A DNA stretch of 5,226 nt from a bacterium (GCA_021794255.1 JAJYRF010000029.1:1-5226), one strand, 5' to 3'. Shown: positions 1 to 4,167, numbered from the stretch's first letter. Notes: generated by a model from the sequence alone, not told the origin. Numbers and translations are program-made.

Positions 1-56
1 AATAGTAAATTATTTAGACGTTAAAATTAATAATCCCCGTTTTATGGTTAATGGAT

Positions 57-85
57 TTGATTAACTTATTTTATTGTTATATAAT
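57..85 (+). promoter_or_regulatory. Sigma70-type promoter of the DUF4258-DUF2283 operon
   Basis: A -35 box TTGATT (57-62) and a perfect -10 box TATAAT (80-85) are separated by exactly 17 bases. Transcription would start near 92, leaving a leader of about 35 bases before the GTG at 127. No other good promoter was seen ahead of this gene pair. The local AT-richness makes chance -10 matches common, but the spacing and position fit well. Confidence 0.6.
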
Positions 86-126
86 AAACATAACAAAATA
101 TTCATACTTATTGTAATAATCCAATC

Positions 127-378
127 GTGTCATCTGGCATATTTAAACATACCGAATACTTTAACTTGACAAAAGAACGGTCGGATAGGAAAATTATTAA
201 AGACGACTGGATATTGGAAACAATCAAGCATCCTCAAAAAATTGAAATTCAAAACGATGGAAGAATTAGAAAATGGAAATATATCGATGAGGTTGGAAAA
301 TATCTAAGAATAATTTTGCTTGAAGACGGTATAACCGTTCATAACGCCTTTTTAGATAGAAATTTTAAGGAGGAATAA
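127..378 (+). CDS. DUF4258-family small protein, putative toxin-like partner
   Basis: This is an 83-residue soluble protein with no signal peptide or membrane segment. It matches the DUF4258 pattern: an early Y-F pair (residues 11-12), a D-W pair (27-28) starting a helix, then N-D-G-R-I-R-K-W (about 43-50), G-K-Y-L-R (57-61), and the closing L-E-D-G-I-T-V-H-N-A-F-L-D-R (65-78). The charged and aromatic residues of the last two blocks are the conserved core of the family. The function of the family is not established. DUF4258 genes often sit directly before DUF2283 genes, as here, and the pair resembles a type II toxin-antitoxin operon; that role is an inference. The GTG start has no clear Shine-Dalgarno sequence. 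The frame is open back to a stop at 91 with only an ATT as an alternative start, so GTG is the best choice. The last codons contain the ribosome-binding site of the next gene. Confidence 0.8.
   Translation: MSSGIFKHTEYFNLTKERSDRKIIKDDWILETIKHPQKIEIQNDGRIRKWKYIDEVGKYLRIILLEDGITVHNAFLDRNFKEE
367..373 (+). promoter_or_regulatory. Shine-Dalgarno site of the DUF2283 gene
   Basis: A full AAGGAGG lies inside the final codons of the DUF4258 gene, 7 bases before the ATG at 381. It fixes the start of the second gene and suggests a two-gene mRNA in which the downstream protein is translated more strongly than the upstream one, which lacks such a site. Confidence 0.8.
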
Positions 379-380
379 TA

Positions 381-602
381 ATGAAAATAAGATATTTTTC
401 GGATACCGATACCGCCCTTATAGAATTTTCGAATAAACCTATTTTAGAAACTAAAGAAATATCCGAAAATCTTTATATCGATACCGATGAAAATGGAAAT
501 ATCGTCAGTATGACTATAGAGCATGCAAAAGAAAAAGCCAATATATCCGAAATAACTTATTTACAAATAGATTCCGCCGGCAAAATTATAGCCCATGCTT
601 GA
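381..602 (+). CDS. DUF2283-family small protein, putative antitoxin-like partner
   Basis: This 73-residue protein starts with the DUF2283 signature M-K-I-R-Y-F-S-D-T-D-T-A-L-I-E-F. It continues with E-T-K-E-I-S-E-N-L-Y-I-D-T-D-E-N-G-N-I-V (about residues 24-43) and a final I-E-H-A segment (46-49), the usual beta-rich acidic fold of this family. The length is close to the family norm of roughly 60-75 residues. Its biochemical role is unknown. DUF2283 genes recur next to DUF4258 genes, and here the two lie only 2 bases apart with a strong Shine-Dalgarno sequence between them, so they are almost certainly co-transcribed from the promoter at 57-85. An antitoxin-like role for this acidic partner is an inference. 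No helix-turn-helix or ribbon-helix-helix was seen, so autoregulation cannot be argued from the sequence. Confidence 0.85.
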   Translation: MKIRYFSDTDTALIEFSNKPILETKEISENLYIDTDENGNIVSMTIEHAKEKANISEITYLQIDSAGKIIAHA

Positions 603-660
603 AACAAAGACTGAAACAAAGACAAAAAAACAAAGTAAAACAAAGGGGATAGATTTATTT
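601..660 (+). repeat. AAACAAAG repeats and one diverged copy of the 1.96-2.14 kb repeat
   Basis: Directly after the DUF2283 stop, GAAACAAAGACT is followed by a near-identical copy (601-612, 613-624), and CAAAG recurs twice more. The segment at 641-660 matches 17 of 20 bases of the repeat core CAAAGGTGTCAGATTTATTT found in array at 1965-2142. The same family therefore flanks both toxin-antitoxin-like modules. Confidence 0.6.
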
Positions 661-663
661 ACT

Positions 664-805
664 ACGGCGGGCATACACTCTGGCATAAAATAAAGCATTT
701 GGCTTTAAAGGCGCCAGCCGTCATAGCTTGGCTTTATAAACGCCCGCCTCCGTATTCCTACTCCCGACGGCGTTTGATGACGCCGAAGGATAGCTTTATT
801 TTTTT
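664..805 (+). other. GC-rich structured intergenic island, possible ncRNA, leader or repeat element
   Basis: This island stands out in GC content from its AT-rich surroundings and can fold in layers. The outer stem pairs ACG-GCGGGC (664-672) with GCCCGC-CTC-CGT (742-753, 3-base bulge). Inside it, CTGGC (680-684) pairs with GCCAG (713-717), enclosing TAAAGC-ATTTG-GCTTTA (691-707). A separate hairpin CGGCGT-TTGATG-ACGCCG (768-785) follows, and a T-run begins at 799. TTGGCTTT begins two related sub-repeats near 700 and 729. No open reading frame explains it, and it does not match the riboswitch classes checked (TPP, cyclic di-GMP, cobalamin). It could be a small RNA ending at the T-run, a terminator region for the upstream operon, a leader element for the gene at 1010, or a relic of a palindromic mobile repeat. 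Strand is uncertain. Confidence 0.45.
768..805 (+). terminator. Possible intrinsic terminator downstream of the DUF4258-DUF2283 operon
   Basis: A 6-bp GC-rich hairpin (CGGCGT/ACGCCG, loop TTGATG) is followed by a T7 run at 799-805. The T-run lies 13 bases after the stem, further than in a classical terminator, so efficiency is doubtful. It would end transcripts from the operon or from a small RNA covering 664-785. Confidence 0.35.
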
Positions 806-1009
806 ATTTCTAATTTAATCAGGACAATCTATGCATCAGGCGAAATTTTTTATTTCTTCATTTATTTTTGACAAGCCCAAAAAAAACACTGTTAAAAAAT
901 ATTTTATAATATATAATATATATTAATTATCAATTTTATTAATATATATATAAACTTATTATCAAGTTGTAATAAGAAAGAAAAAAAGCGGAGAAGAGGA
1001 GGGGGTATT
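806..1009. other. AT-rich intergenic region upstream of the sensor gene, with a -35-like TTGACA
   Basis: No gene is seen here. A perfect TTGACA lies at 868-873 on the plus strand, but no good -10 sits at the right distance: the nearest candidate, TAAAAA at 893-898, has a 19-base spacer, and the consensus TATAAT at 905-910 is too far away. A promoter for the gene at 1010 probably lies in this stretch. Confidence 0.35.
997..1002 (+). promoter_or_regulatory. Shine-Dalgarno site of the DUF3365-HAMP gene
   Basis: AGGAGG, followed by three further G bases, ends 7 bases before the ATG at 1010. It selects this ATG over the in-frame ATG at 1022. Confidence 0.75.
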
Positions 1010-1912
1010 ATGTTTAAAGATATGTCCTTAAAGATTAAATTTGCTTTAATTATGATAATTATTGGTTTTACGGCTGATTTATTAATAGCCGTAATTTCTT
1101 TTTATTATATTAATGGATTTAAGAGAGACGAACTTAAGCATGATGCGGATATTATTCTTTTCGCAGAGAAATCAGCAAGAGATTATACTTCTAATGCACT
1201 CAGACCCGCTGTAATGAAAGCGACGAATAAGTTTGTTATGCAGGGGGAATCGGCTACTTTTGTGGCTCTCGGCGTCGCAAAACTAATAAAAAAATATTTA
1301 CCTAATTACATTTATTCCGAACCTACTCTTAACCCATTAAACTTAAAAAATAAAGCAAATTCTTTTCAAAGAAAAATTATATTAAAATTTAAAAACAATC
1401 CTTCTTTGAAGTCTGATGTTGGATACCATAAATTTAATGGTATTTCCTATTTTTACGTTATGAAGCCTGTTGTGGCGAAACAAGGTTGTATGATTTGTCA
1501 CGGAAATCCTAATTACAATTCCCCTATAACGAAAGCTATAGTTAAAAAATATGGAAACACTCACGGATGGCATTGGAAAACCGGAACGGTAGAGGGTGCG
1601 TTAAGCGTTTTGGTTCCTACAAGTTATATGGACAGCGTTGCTCTTAAAAGCACTATTATCATAGTGCTGGCTATTTTTGTCCTGCCTTTCATTGCCTTAT
1701 TAATAGCGCTATTTTTTATAAACAAGGCAATAATAAAGCCAATACATGAAATGACTAATTTAGCGGAAGACGTATCTATGGGAAAATCCAACGCAGATTT
1801 TAAAGTCAAAAGCGACGACGAAATAGGTAAACTCGCAAAATCCTTTAATAGGCTTAAAAAAAGTTATTTAAAGGCAATTCAACTTTTATCAGAAAAGAAT
1901 AGAAATAAATAA
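1010..1912 (+). CDS. Membrane-anchored DUF3365 (Tll0287-like) haem sensor with HAMP domain
   Basis: This is a 300-residue protein. A short basic N-terminus leads into a membrane helix (about 9-33), then an extracytoplasmic domain (about 35-212), a second membrane helix (about 214-238) and a cytoplasmic HAMP segment (about 237-292, with K-P-I-H-E-M-T and D-D-E-I-G-K-L-A-K-S-F-N). The outer domain is of the DUF3365/Tll0287-like type: S-A-R-D-Y-T near 55-60, N-P-L-N near 108-111, and a C-M-I-C-H haem-binding motif (C160, C163, H164) in the usual place after Y-F-Y-V-M-K-P. The family is thought to sense redox state or gases through c-type haem. The protein ends shortly after HAMP with a basic coiled tail and has no kinase, cyclase or methyl-accepting domain, so it must signal through a partner or is a truncated receptor. 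The gene stands alone, and none of its immediate neighbours looks like a partner. Haem attachment would need a cytochrome c maturation system. Confidence 0.85.
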   Translation: MFKDMSLKIKFALIMIIIGFTADLLIAVISFYYINGFKRDELKHDADIILFAEKSARDYTSNALRPAVMKATNKFVMQGESATFVALGVAKLIKKYLPNYIYSEPTLNPLNLKNKANSFQRKIILKFKNNPSLKSDVGYHKFNGISYFYVMKPVVAKQGCMICHGNPNYNSPITKAIVKKYGNTHGWHWKTGTVEGALSVLVPTSYMDSVALKSTIIIVLAIFVLPFIALLIALFFINKAIIKPIHEMTNLAEDVSMGKSNADFKVKSDDEIGKLAKSFNRLKKSYLKAIQLLSEKNRNK

Positions 1913-1960
1913 AATAAAATTGCAAAATTTACAAGTGCGTTATAATCCAAATTTTTCTAA

Positions 1961-2142
1961 AAAACAAAGGTGTCAGATTTATTTCAAAAGGCAAAAACAA
2001 AGGTGTCAGATTTATTTATTCAACAAAAACAAAGGTGTCAGATTTATTTCCAACAAAAACAAAGGTGTCAGAACAAAAACAAAGGTGTCAGATTTATTTA
2101 TTCCAGGAAAATAAAGGAAAAATAAAGGAGTCTGATTTATTT
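1961..2142 (+). repeat. Array of about six direct repeats, core CAAAGGTGTCAGATTTATTT
   Basis: Perfect copies of the 20-base core begin at 1965, 1998, 2030 and 2080. A truncated copy at 2060 stops after CAGA, and a diverged copy lies at 2123-2142 (TAAAGGAGTCTGATTTATTT). The spacers are A-rich (ACAAAA) and unequal, with periods of 33, 32, 30 and 20 bases. The unequal periods and lack of unique spacers rule out a CRISPR array. The 64-codon reading frame across it (1920-2114) only reflects the repetition (K-N-K-G-V-R and similar) and is not called as a gene. Repeats of this kind often mark ends or scars of REP-associated or other small transposable elements; that origin is an inference. The related copy at 641-660 shows the family is dispersed. 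Confidence 0.8.
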
Positions 2143-2158
2143 ATTTATAAAATTATTA

Positions 2159-2187
2159 TTGATAATTTATAGTCAATATATTATATT
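2159..2187 (+). promoter_or_regulatory. Promoter of the Phd/RelE toxin-antitoxin operon
   Basis: The -35 box TTGATA (2159-2164) and the -10 box TATATT (2182-2187) each match the consensus at five of six bases, and the spacer is 17 bases. Transcription would begin near 2194, inside the palindrome at 2187-2200, giving a leader of about 40 bases. Confidence 0.65.
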
Positions 2188-2200
2188 ACTATTAATAGTA
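2187..2200. promoter_or_regulatory. 14-bp perfect palindrome, probable antitoxin operator
   Basis: TACTATTAATAGTA is a perfect inverted repeat that starts at the last base of the -10 box and covers the expected transcription start. Phd/YefM antitoxins repress their own operons by binding palindromes at this position. The half-site differs from the published TGTACA-type core, so the assignment rests on position and symmetry. Confidence 0.5.
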
Positions 2201-2209
2201 CGATTAAAC

Positions 2210-2233
2210 AGGAGGTTAAAAAGGAGGTTAAAA
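2210..2233 (+). promoter_or_regulatory. Tandemly duplicated Shine-Dalgarno site
   Basis: AGGAGGTTAAAA occurs twice in perfect tandem (2210-2221 and 2222-2233). The second AAGGAGG (2221-2227) is 8 bases before the ATG at 2236 and is the working site. The first is 12 bases too far upstream for that ATG and may act as a standby site. Confidence 0.7.
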
Positions 2234-2235
2234 TA

Positions 2236-2484
2236 ATGATTGTCAGTGCTAACGATATAAAAACTAAAGGGTTATCTAATATCGAAAAAATAATAGAGGA
2301 AGGAAACGAGGTTTTTATATCTAAAAGAGGGAAAACAAAATTTGTCCTACTTTCGTTAAAAGAATATGAAAGATTAAAAGAGGCGGATATTTTTAAGGCT
2401 ATAATTGACTCGGAAGACGATTATAGAAAAGGAAAATTTATAATTGAAAGCTCGGAAGAACATTTTAAAAGACTCGGCATCTAA
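2236..2484 (+). CDS. Phd/YefM-family antitoxin
   Basis: This 82-residue protein opens with M-I-V-S-A-N-D-I-K-T-K-G and continues with a helix (N-I-E-K-I-I-E-E-G), then E-V-F-I-S-K-R-G-K-T-K-F-V-L-L-S (about 25-40) and E-Y-E-R-L-K-E-A (about 43-50). This is the N-terminal DNA-binding fold of prevent-host-death antitoxins. The C-terminal part (about 50-82) is acidic and likely the flexible segment that wraps the toxin. The family is encoded directly before a RelE/ParE-type toxin, neutralises it by binding, and represses the operon. Here the toxin start codon overlaps the antitoxin stop by one base (TAATG at 2482-2486), so translation is probably coupled. The strong doubled ribosome-binding site fits the need for excess antitoxin. 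Length is normal for the family. Confidence 0.9.
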   Translation: MIVSANDIKTKGLSNIEKIIEEGNEVFISKRGKTKFVLLSLKEYERLKEADIFKAIIDSEDDYRKGKFIIESSEEHFKRLGI

Positions 2485-2755
2485 TGTTTAAACTAATTTT
2501 TACCGAAAGTTATTCAAAAAAGAAAAAGCATTTTTAAGCCATCATGCCGAACTTACGGAAAAATATAAAAATATCCTTAAATTATTAGAGTTAAACCCCG
2601 GTCATACTTCTTTAAAACTTCATAAGCTGCAAGGAAAATTCAAAAATAAATATGCCGTTTCATTGACATATTCTTATCGGATAATTTTGTCTTTCATGGT
2701 TGTCAAGGACGAGATTCTATTAATAGACATCGGGAGTTATAGGGAAGTTTATTGA
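2484..2755 (+). pseudogene. RelE/ParE-superfamily toxin, frame broken at a slippery A AAA AAG site
   Basis: From the ATG overlapping the antitoxin stop, the frame reads M-F-K-L-I-F-T-E-S-Y-S-K and ends after 17 codons (TAA at 2535-2537). In the -1 frame from 2522 the family pattern resumes without loss: E-K-A-F-L-S-H-H-A-E-L-T, then L-L-E-L-N-P, L-K-L-H-K-L-Q-G-K-F, Y-A-V-S-L-T-Y-S-Y-R-I-I-L and finally I-G-S-Y-R-E-V-Y, ending at 2755. Joined, this makes a 90-residue protein, the normal length for RelE-type ribosome-dependent mRNA endonucleases and their relatives. The Y-S-Y-R segment carries the conserved arginine. The break falls in the A-run at 2516-2521, which reads A AAA AAG in the toxin frame, the classical -1 frameshift heptamer. 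It may be a one-base deletion, a sequencing error, or programmed frameshifting. It is annotated as disrupted because no downstream stimulatory structure is obvious. Confidence 0.8.
2516..2522 (+). promoter_or_regulatory. Candidate -1 ribosomal frameshift heptamer A AAA AAG
   Basis: The heptamer lies in the correct phase (TCA AAA AAG in frame zero), and a -1 slip enters exactly the frame that encodes the rest of the toxin. The same heptamer drives frameshifting in E. coli dnaX and in several insertion sequences. The frame-zero stop is 12 bases downstream. No clear upstream Shine-Dalgarno-like stimulator or strong downstream hairpin was found. Confidence 0.35.
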
Positions 2756-2879
2756 AAATTACAAAATTAAGGGAAAATTAAAAAGGTAGTTATAAAAAAA
2801 TTAATAAAAAAAATAACAAAACGGCGTGCGTTTATATATCTTTTATCTTAAGCTCAAACTCCTTTTTGTATTTTGCAAA

Positions 2880-3056
2880 TCATTTTTCCCCACACCTCGT
2901 CAACCGCTTCTTCAGTGTATCCGGTATCAAATGGCTATACCGCTTCGTCATCTGCGTCGTCCCGTGTCCTAACAGCTCGCCGGTTATATACAGGCTCGTC
3001 CAGTTCATTACCATTTTGCTTGCGAATACATGGCGCAAGTCGTGGAGTCGAGATTT
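2880..3056 (-). pseudogene. C-terminal remnant of a tyrosine recombinase (integrase relic A)
   Basis: Read on the minus strand, this open stretch of about 58 codons begins with S-R-L-H-D-L-R-H-V-F-A-S-K-M-V. It continues with L-L-G-H-G-T-T-Q-M-T-K-R-Y-S-H-L and ends ...L-K-K-R-L-T-R-C-G-E-K. It holds the second half of the catalytic set: the H-x-x-R box, the L-G-H histidine and the Y of R-Y-S-H. The N-terminal domain, core-binding domain and first catalytic arginine are missing, so it cannot be an active integrase. Compared with relic B, a base is missing in the last codons (AAGCGG here, AAGGCGG there), which changes the tail from A-V-D-x-V-W-G-K. The fragment abuts a ParB-like fragment in another frame. 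Phage and integrative-element integrases of this type insert at tRNA genes, and a tRNA-Ala lies 840 bases away. Confidence 0.8.
2888..2941. repeat. Direct repeat of the integrase 3' end, copy 1
   Basis: This segment, starting CCCCACACCTCGTCAACCGC, aligns with 3247-3301 (CCCCACACGTCGTCAACCGC) at roughly three quarters identity with a one-base gap. Both encode the R-Y-S-H-L-x-P-D-T-L-K-K end of a tyrosine recombinase, so the repeat reflects two related integrases rather than a short duplication. Confidence 0.7.
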
Positions 3057-3215
3057 TTAGCCAGCTGTAAGTCCCGCTGAACGGACCTTTCCGATAAACC
3101 CGTCTTTTTAGTCATATCCGAAACAAAAGTATTGATTTTATGCGGGGTCTCTCGGTGCGGACTCTGTGCCCGCACGATAAAATGTTTTAAATTTTTTATC
3201 CCGACAAGTTTTTTA
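3043..3215 (-). pseudogene. Fragment with a ParB-like helix-turn-helix
   Basis: In a frame different from relic A, the minus strand reads K-N-L-K-H-F-I-V-R-A-Q-S-P-H-R-E-T-P-H-K, then I-N-T-F-V-S-D-M-T-K-K-T-G-L-S-E-R-S-V-Q and R-D-L-Q-L-A-K-N-L-D. The T-K-K-T-G-L-S-E-R-S-V-Q-R-D-L stretch is a clear helix-turn-helix of the kind in ParB/Spo0J-like partition or plasmid and phage regulatory proteins. There is no start codon or ribosome-binding site, and the match ends abruptly near 3050, where the integrase relic begins, so it is an internal piece of a larger gene joined to another by deletion or recombination. The exact family is uncertain; the mobile-element origin is better supported than the name. 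Confidence 0.45.
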
Positions 3216-3236
3216 ATTATTAATTCTTAAATCTTG

Positions 3237-3757
3237 TTATTTCTTACCCCACACGTCGTCAACCGCCTTTTTCAACGTATCCGGGACCAAATGCGAATAC
3301 CTTACAGTAATTAAAGAAATGGTGTAATACTCCAGTTTCGATATTTAACGTTCTGAAAGATATTTCATGCTCCCGCTTTCCGGCACGGCTTTCCCTTATT
3401 TCGTTTTTCCGGATAAGCTGGTAATTTTTATATCCAGCGTTGCGATATTATTTAATTCTTTATTGCCAAATACCGGAAGGAAATGTTTCCCGGCGTAAAT
3501 TTTAGATTCAATTCCGGCGGGGGTATTAGGCAGCCCTTTTAAATATTCTCCATTCCATATGATAGTAAAATTTACTACCTTTTTATTCATTACAGGTAGT
3601 CCTATGGCTCCCCTTGCGATATCCGCCTGTTTGGCTTCGGCTATAAGCTTAGCAGAAACCTTGTCTGTAGTTTTATGCTTCCCTGATACCGCATTCCCTT
3701 ATAGCTTATTATATAATACCAGACGTCATTACCTTTCTTCCTGTAAATCGAAGCCAT
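3237..3757 (-). pseudogene. Tyrosine recombinase (integrase relic B) with frameshifts and an internal deletion
   Basis: The minus-strand ATG at 3757 begins M-A-S-I-Y-R-K-K-G-N-D-V-W-Y-Y-I-I-S-Y, an arm-type DNA-binding N-terminus. A one-base loss in the T-run 3671-3674 shifts the frame; it resumes as T-T-D-K-V-S-A-K-L-I-A-E-A-K and G-A-I-G-L-P-V-M-N-K-K-V-V-N-F. The core-binding domain follows (W-N-G-E-Y-L-K-G, F-G-N-K-E-L-N-N-I-A). A second one-base loss in the T-run 3425-3429 is followed by N-Y-Q-L-I-R-K-N-E-I-R-E-S-R and I-E-T-G-V-L-H-H-F-F-N-Y-C. The sequence then jumps near 3305 straight to R-Y-S-H-L-V-P-D-T-L-K-K-A-V-D-D-V-W-G-K-K and a stop, so most of the catalytic domain (around 150 residues) is deleted. 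The gene reads away from the tRNA-Ala 3' end, about 140 bases away, the standard position for a tRNA-integrating element. The 64-codon frame at 3396-3590 is only its middle part. Confidence 0.8.
3247..3301. repeat. Direct repeat of the integrase 3' end, copy 2
   Basis: This is the partner of 2888-2941, belonging to relic B. Its reading frame (D-T-L-K-K-A-V-D-D-V-W-G-K-K) is intact to the stop codon, unlike copy 1. Confidence 0.7.
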
Positions 3758-3764
3758 TTTTTTT

Positions 3765-3771
3765 ACCTCTT
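3765..3771 (-). promoter_or_regulatory. Shine-Dalgarno site of integrase relic B
   Basis: On the minus strand AAGAGGT ends 7 bases before the ATG at 3757. It supports that ATG as the original start of the integrase. Confidence 0.55.
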
Positions 3772-3800
3772 ACGGTAGTAAATGAGTAGTAAAATTTTTG

Positions 3801-3850
3801 CATTTTGCTACATTTTTATACATAATTTTACATTTTAATTCATAATTATG
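3801..3850. repeat. Five 10-bp-phased direct repeats beginning CAT, overlapping the integrase promoter
   Basis: On the plus strand CAT recurs at exactly 3801, 3811, 3821, 3831 and 3841 (units CATTTTGCTA, CATTTTTATA, CATAATTTTA, CATTTTAATT, CATAATTATG). All five face the same side of the helix. They cover the spacer and -10 box of the minus-strand integrase promoter and most of its leader. Arm-type sites for the integrase or an excisionase or regulator site array are the natural explanations, both inferred. Confidence 0.6.
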
Positions 3851-3854
3851 TCAA
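3825..3854 (-). promoter_or_regulatory. Promoter of integrase relic B
   Basis: On the minus strand a perfect TTGACA (3849-3854) is followed after 18 bases by TAAAAT (3825-3830). Transcription would start near 3818, with a leader of about 60 bases before the ATG at 3757. Confidence 0.6.
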
Positions 3855-3894
3855 GAGGAAAATTAGAAGAACTGCTAAATATTGCGGTTTTAAC

Positions 3895-3970
3895 TGGTGG
3901 AGCTGATCGGGGTCGAACCGACGACCTCTTGCATGCCATGCAAGCGCTCTGCCAACTGAGCTACAGCCCC
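3895..3970 (-). tRNA. tRNA-Ala, anticodon GGC, CCA encoded
   Basis: The minus strand folds into a complete 76-base tRNA. The acceptor pairs GGGGCTG with CAGCTCC and includes the G3-U70 wobble that identifies alanine tRNA. The D arm is GCTC-AGTTGGCA-GAGC, the anticodon arm CTTGC-ATGGCAT-GCAAG with anticodon GGC, and the T arm GTCGG-TTCGACC-CCGAT. The discriminator is A, and the 3' CCA is encoded (TGG at 3895-3897 on the plus strand). It reads GCC/GCU alanine codons. Integrase relics begin just downstream of its 3' end, so the gene is the likely attachment site of former integrated elements. The tRNA is intact, as expected when the inserted element restores the 3' end. No second copy of its 3' end was found in the window, so the far attachment site lies outside or is lost. 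Confidence 0.97.
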
Positions 3971-3974
3971 ATAT

Positions 3975-4002
3975 AGTATAAATAAGAAAATGGATTGGTA
4001 AA
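3975..4002 (-). promoter_or_regulatory. Promoter of the tRNA-Ala gene
   Basis: On the minus strand TTTACC (3997-4002) and TATACT (3975-3980) are spaced by 16 bases, and the -10 box ends 4 bases before the tRNA. The start would fall at or within a few bases of the mature 5' end, giving a very short leader. Confidence 0.45.
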
Positions 4003-4030
4003 ACTATAATTAAAATATTTTATTAATTTA

Positions 4031-4064
4031 ATATTGTAATATTAAATATTTAATATTACAATAT
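4031..4064. repeat. 34-bp perfect palindrome
   Basis: The half-site ATATTGTAATATTAAAT (4031-4047) is followed directly by its exact reverse complement (4048-4064) with no loop. It lies in the gene-free AT-rich stretch between the tRNA and the hyp genes. It could be a regulator binding site or a cruciform-forming tract. AT-richness raises the chance of short palindromes, but 17 matching pairs with no mismatch is well beyond casual. Confidence 0.8.
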
Positions 4065-4167
4065 AATTAATTTAGTTTCATAAAATATATATATAAATTA
4101 TAAAAATTCTAAACTAATTTAAAATTATATAAATTAAATTATAAGTATATAATAGTTAAACTTACAA

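Noticed and set aside
664..785. Known riboswitch (TPP, cyclic di-GMP or cobalamin)
   Set aside because: The conserved core sequences of these classes are not present, although the region is clearly able to fold.
1382..1809. Two minus-strand open frames inside the sensor gene
   Set aside because: Both are antisense shadows of the well-supported DUF3365-HAMP gene.
1920..2114. 64-codon open frame across the repeat array
   Set aside because: Its protein is only the translated repeat (K-N-K-G-V-R-type units), with no ribosome-binding site or family resemblance.
1961..2142. CRISPR array
   Set aside because: Periods are uneven (33, 32, 30, 20), the spacers are near-identical A-rich sequence and no cas gene is present.
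2819..2833. Small hairpin AAACG-GCGTG-CGTTT as a terminator after the toxin
   Set aside because: The stem is only 5 bp and no T-run follows.
2866..3070. Two overlapping plus-strand open frames
   Set aside because: They are shadows of the minus-strand integrase relic, whose catalytic motifs are clear.
3050..3110. A third frame upstream of relic A reading G-T-Y-S-W-L-K-I-S as further integrase sequence
   Set aside because: The same bases fit better as the ParB-like helix-turn-helix frame, and the integrase-like reading would need an extra frameshift.
3396..3590. Separate 64-residue minus-strand gene
   Set aside because: It is the middle, core-binding part of integrase relic B between two frameshifts.
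3559..3789. Plus-strand open frame of 76 codons
   Set aside because: It is antisense to the N-terminal part of integrase relic B and shows no family pattern.
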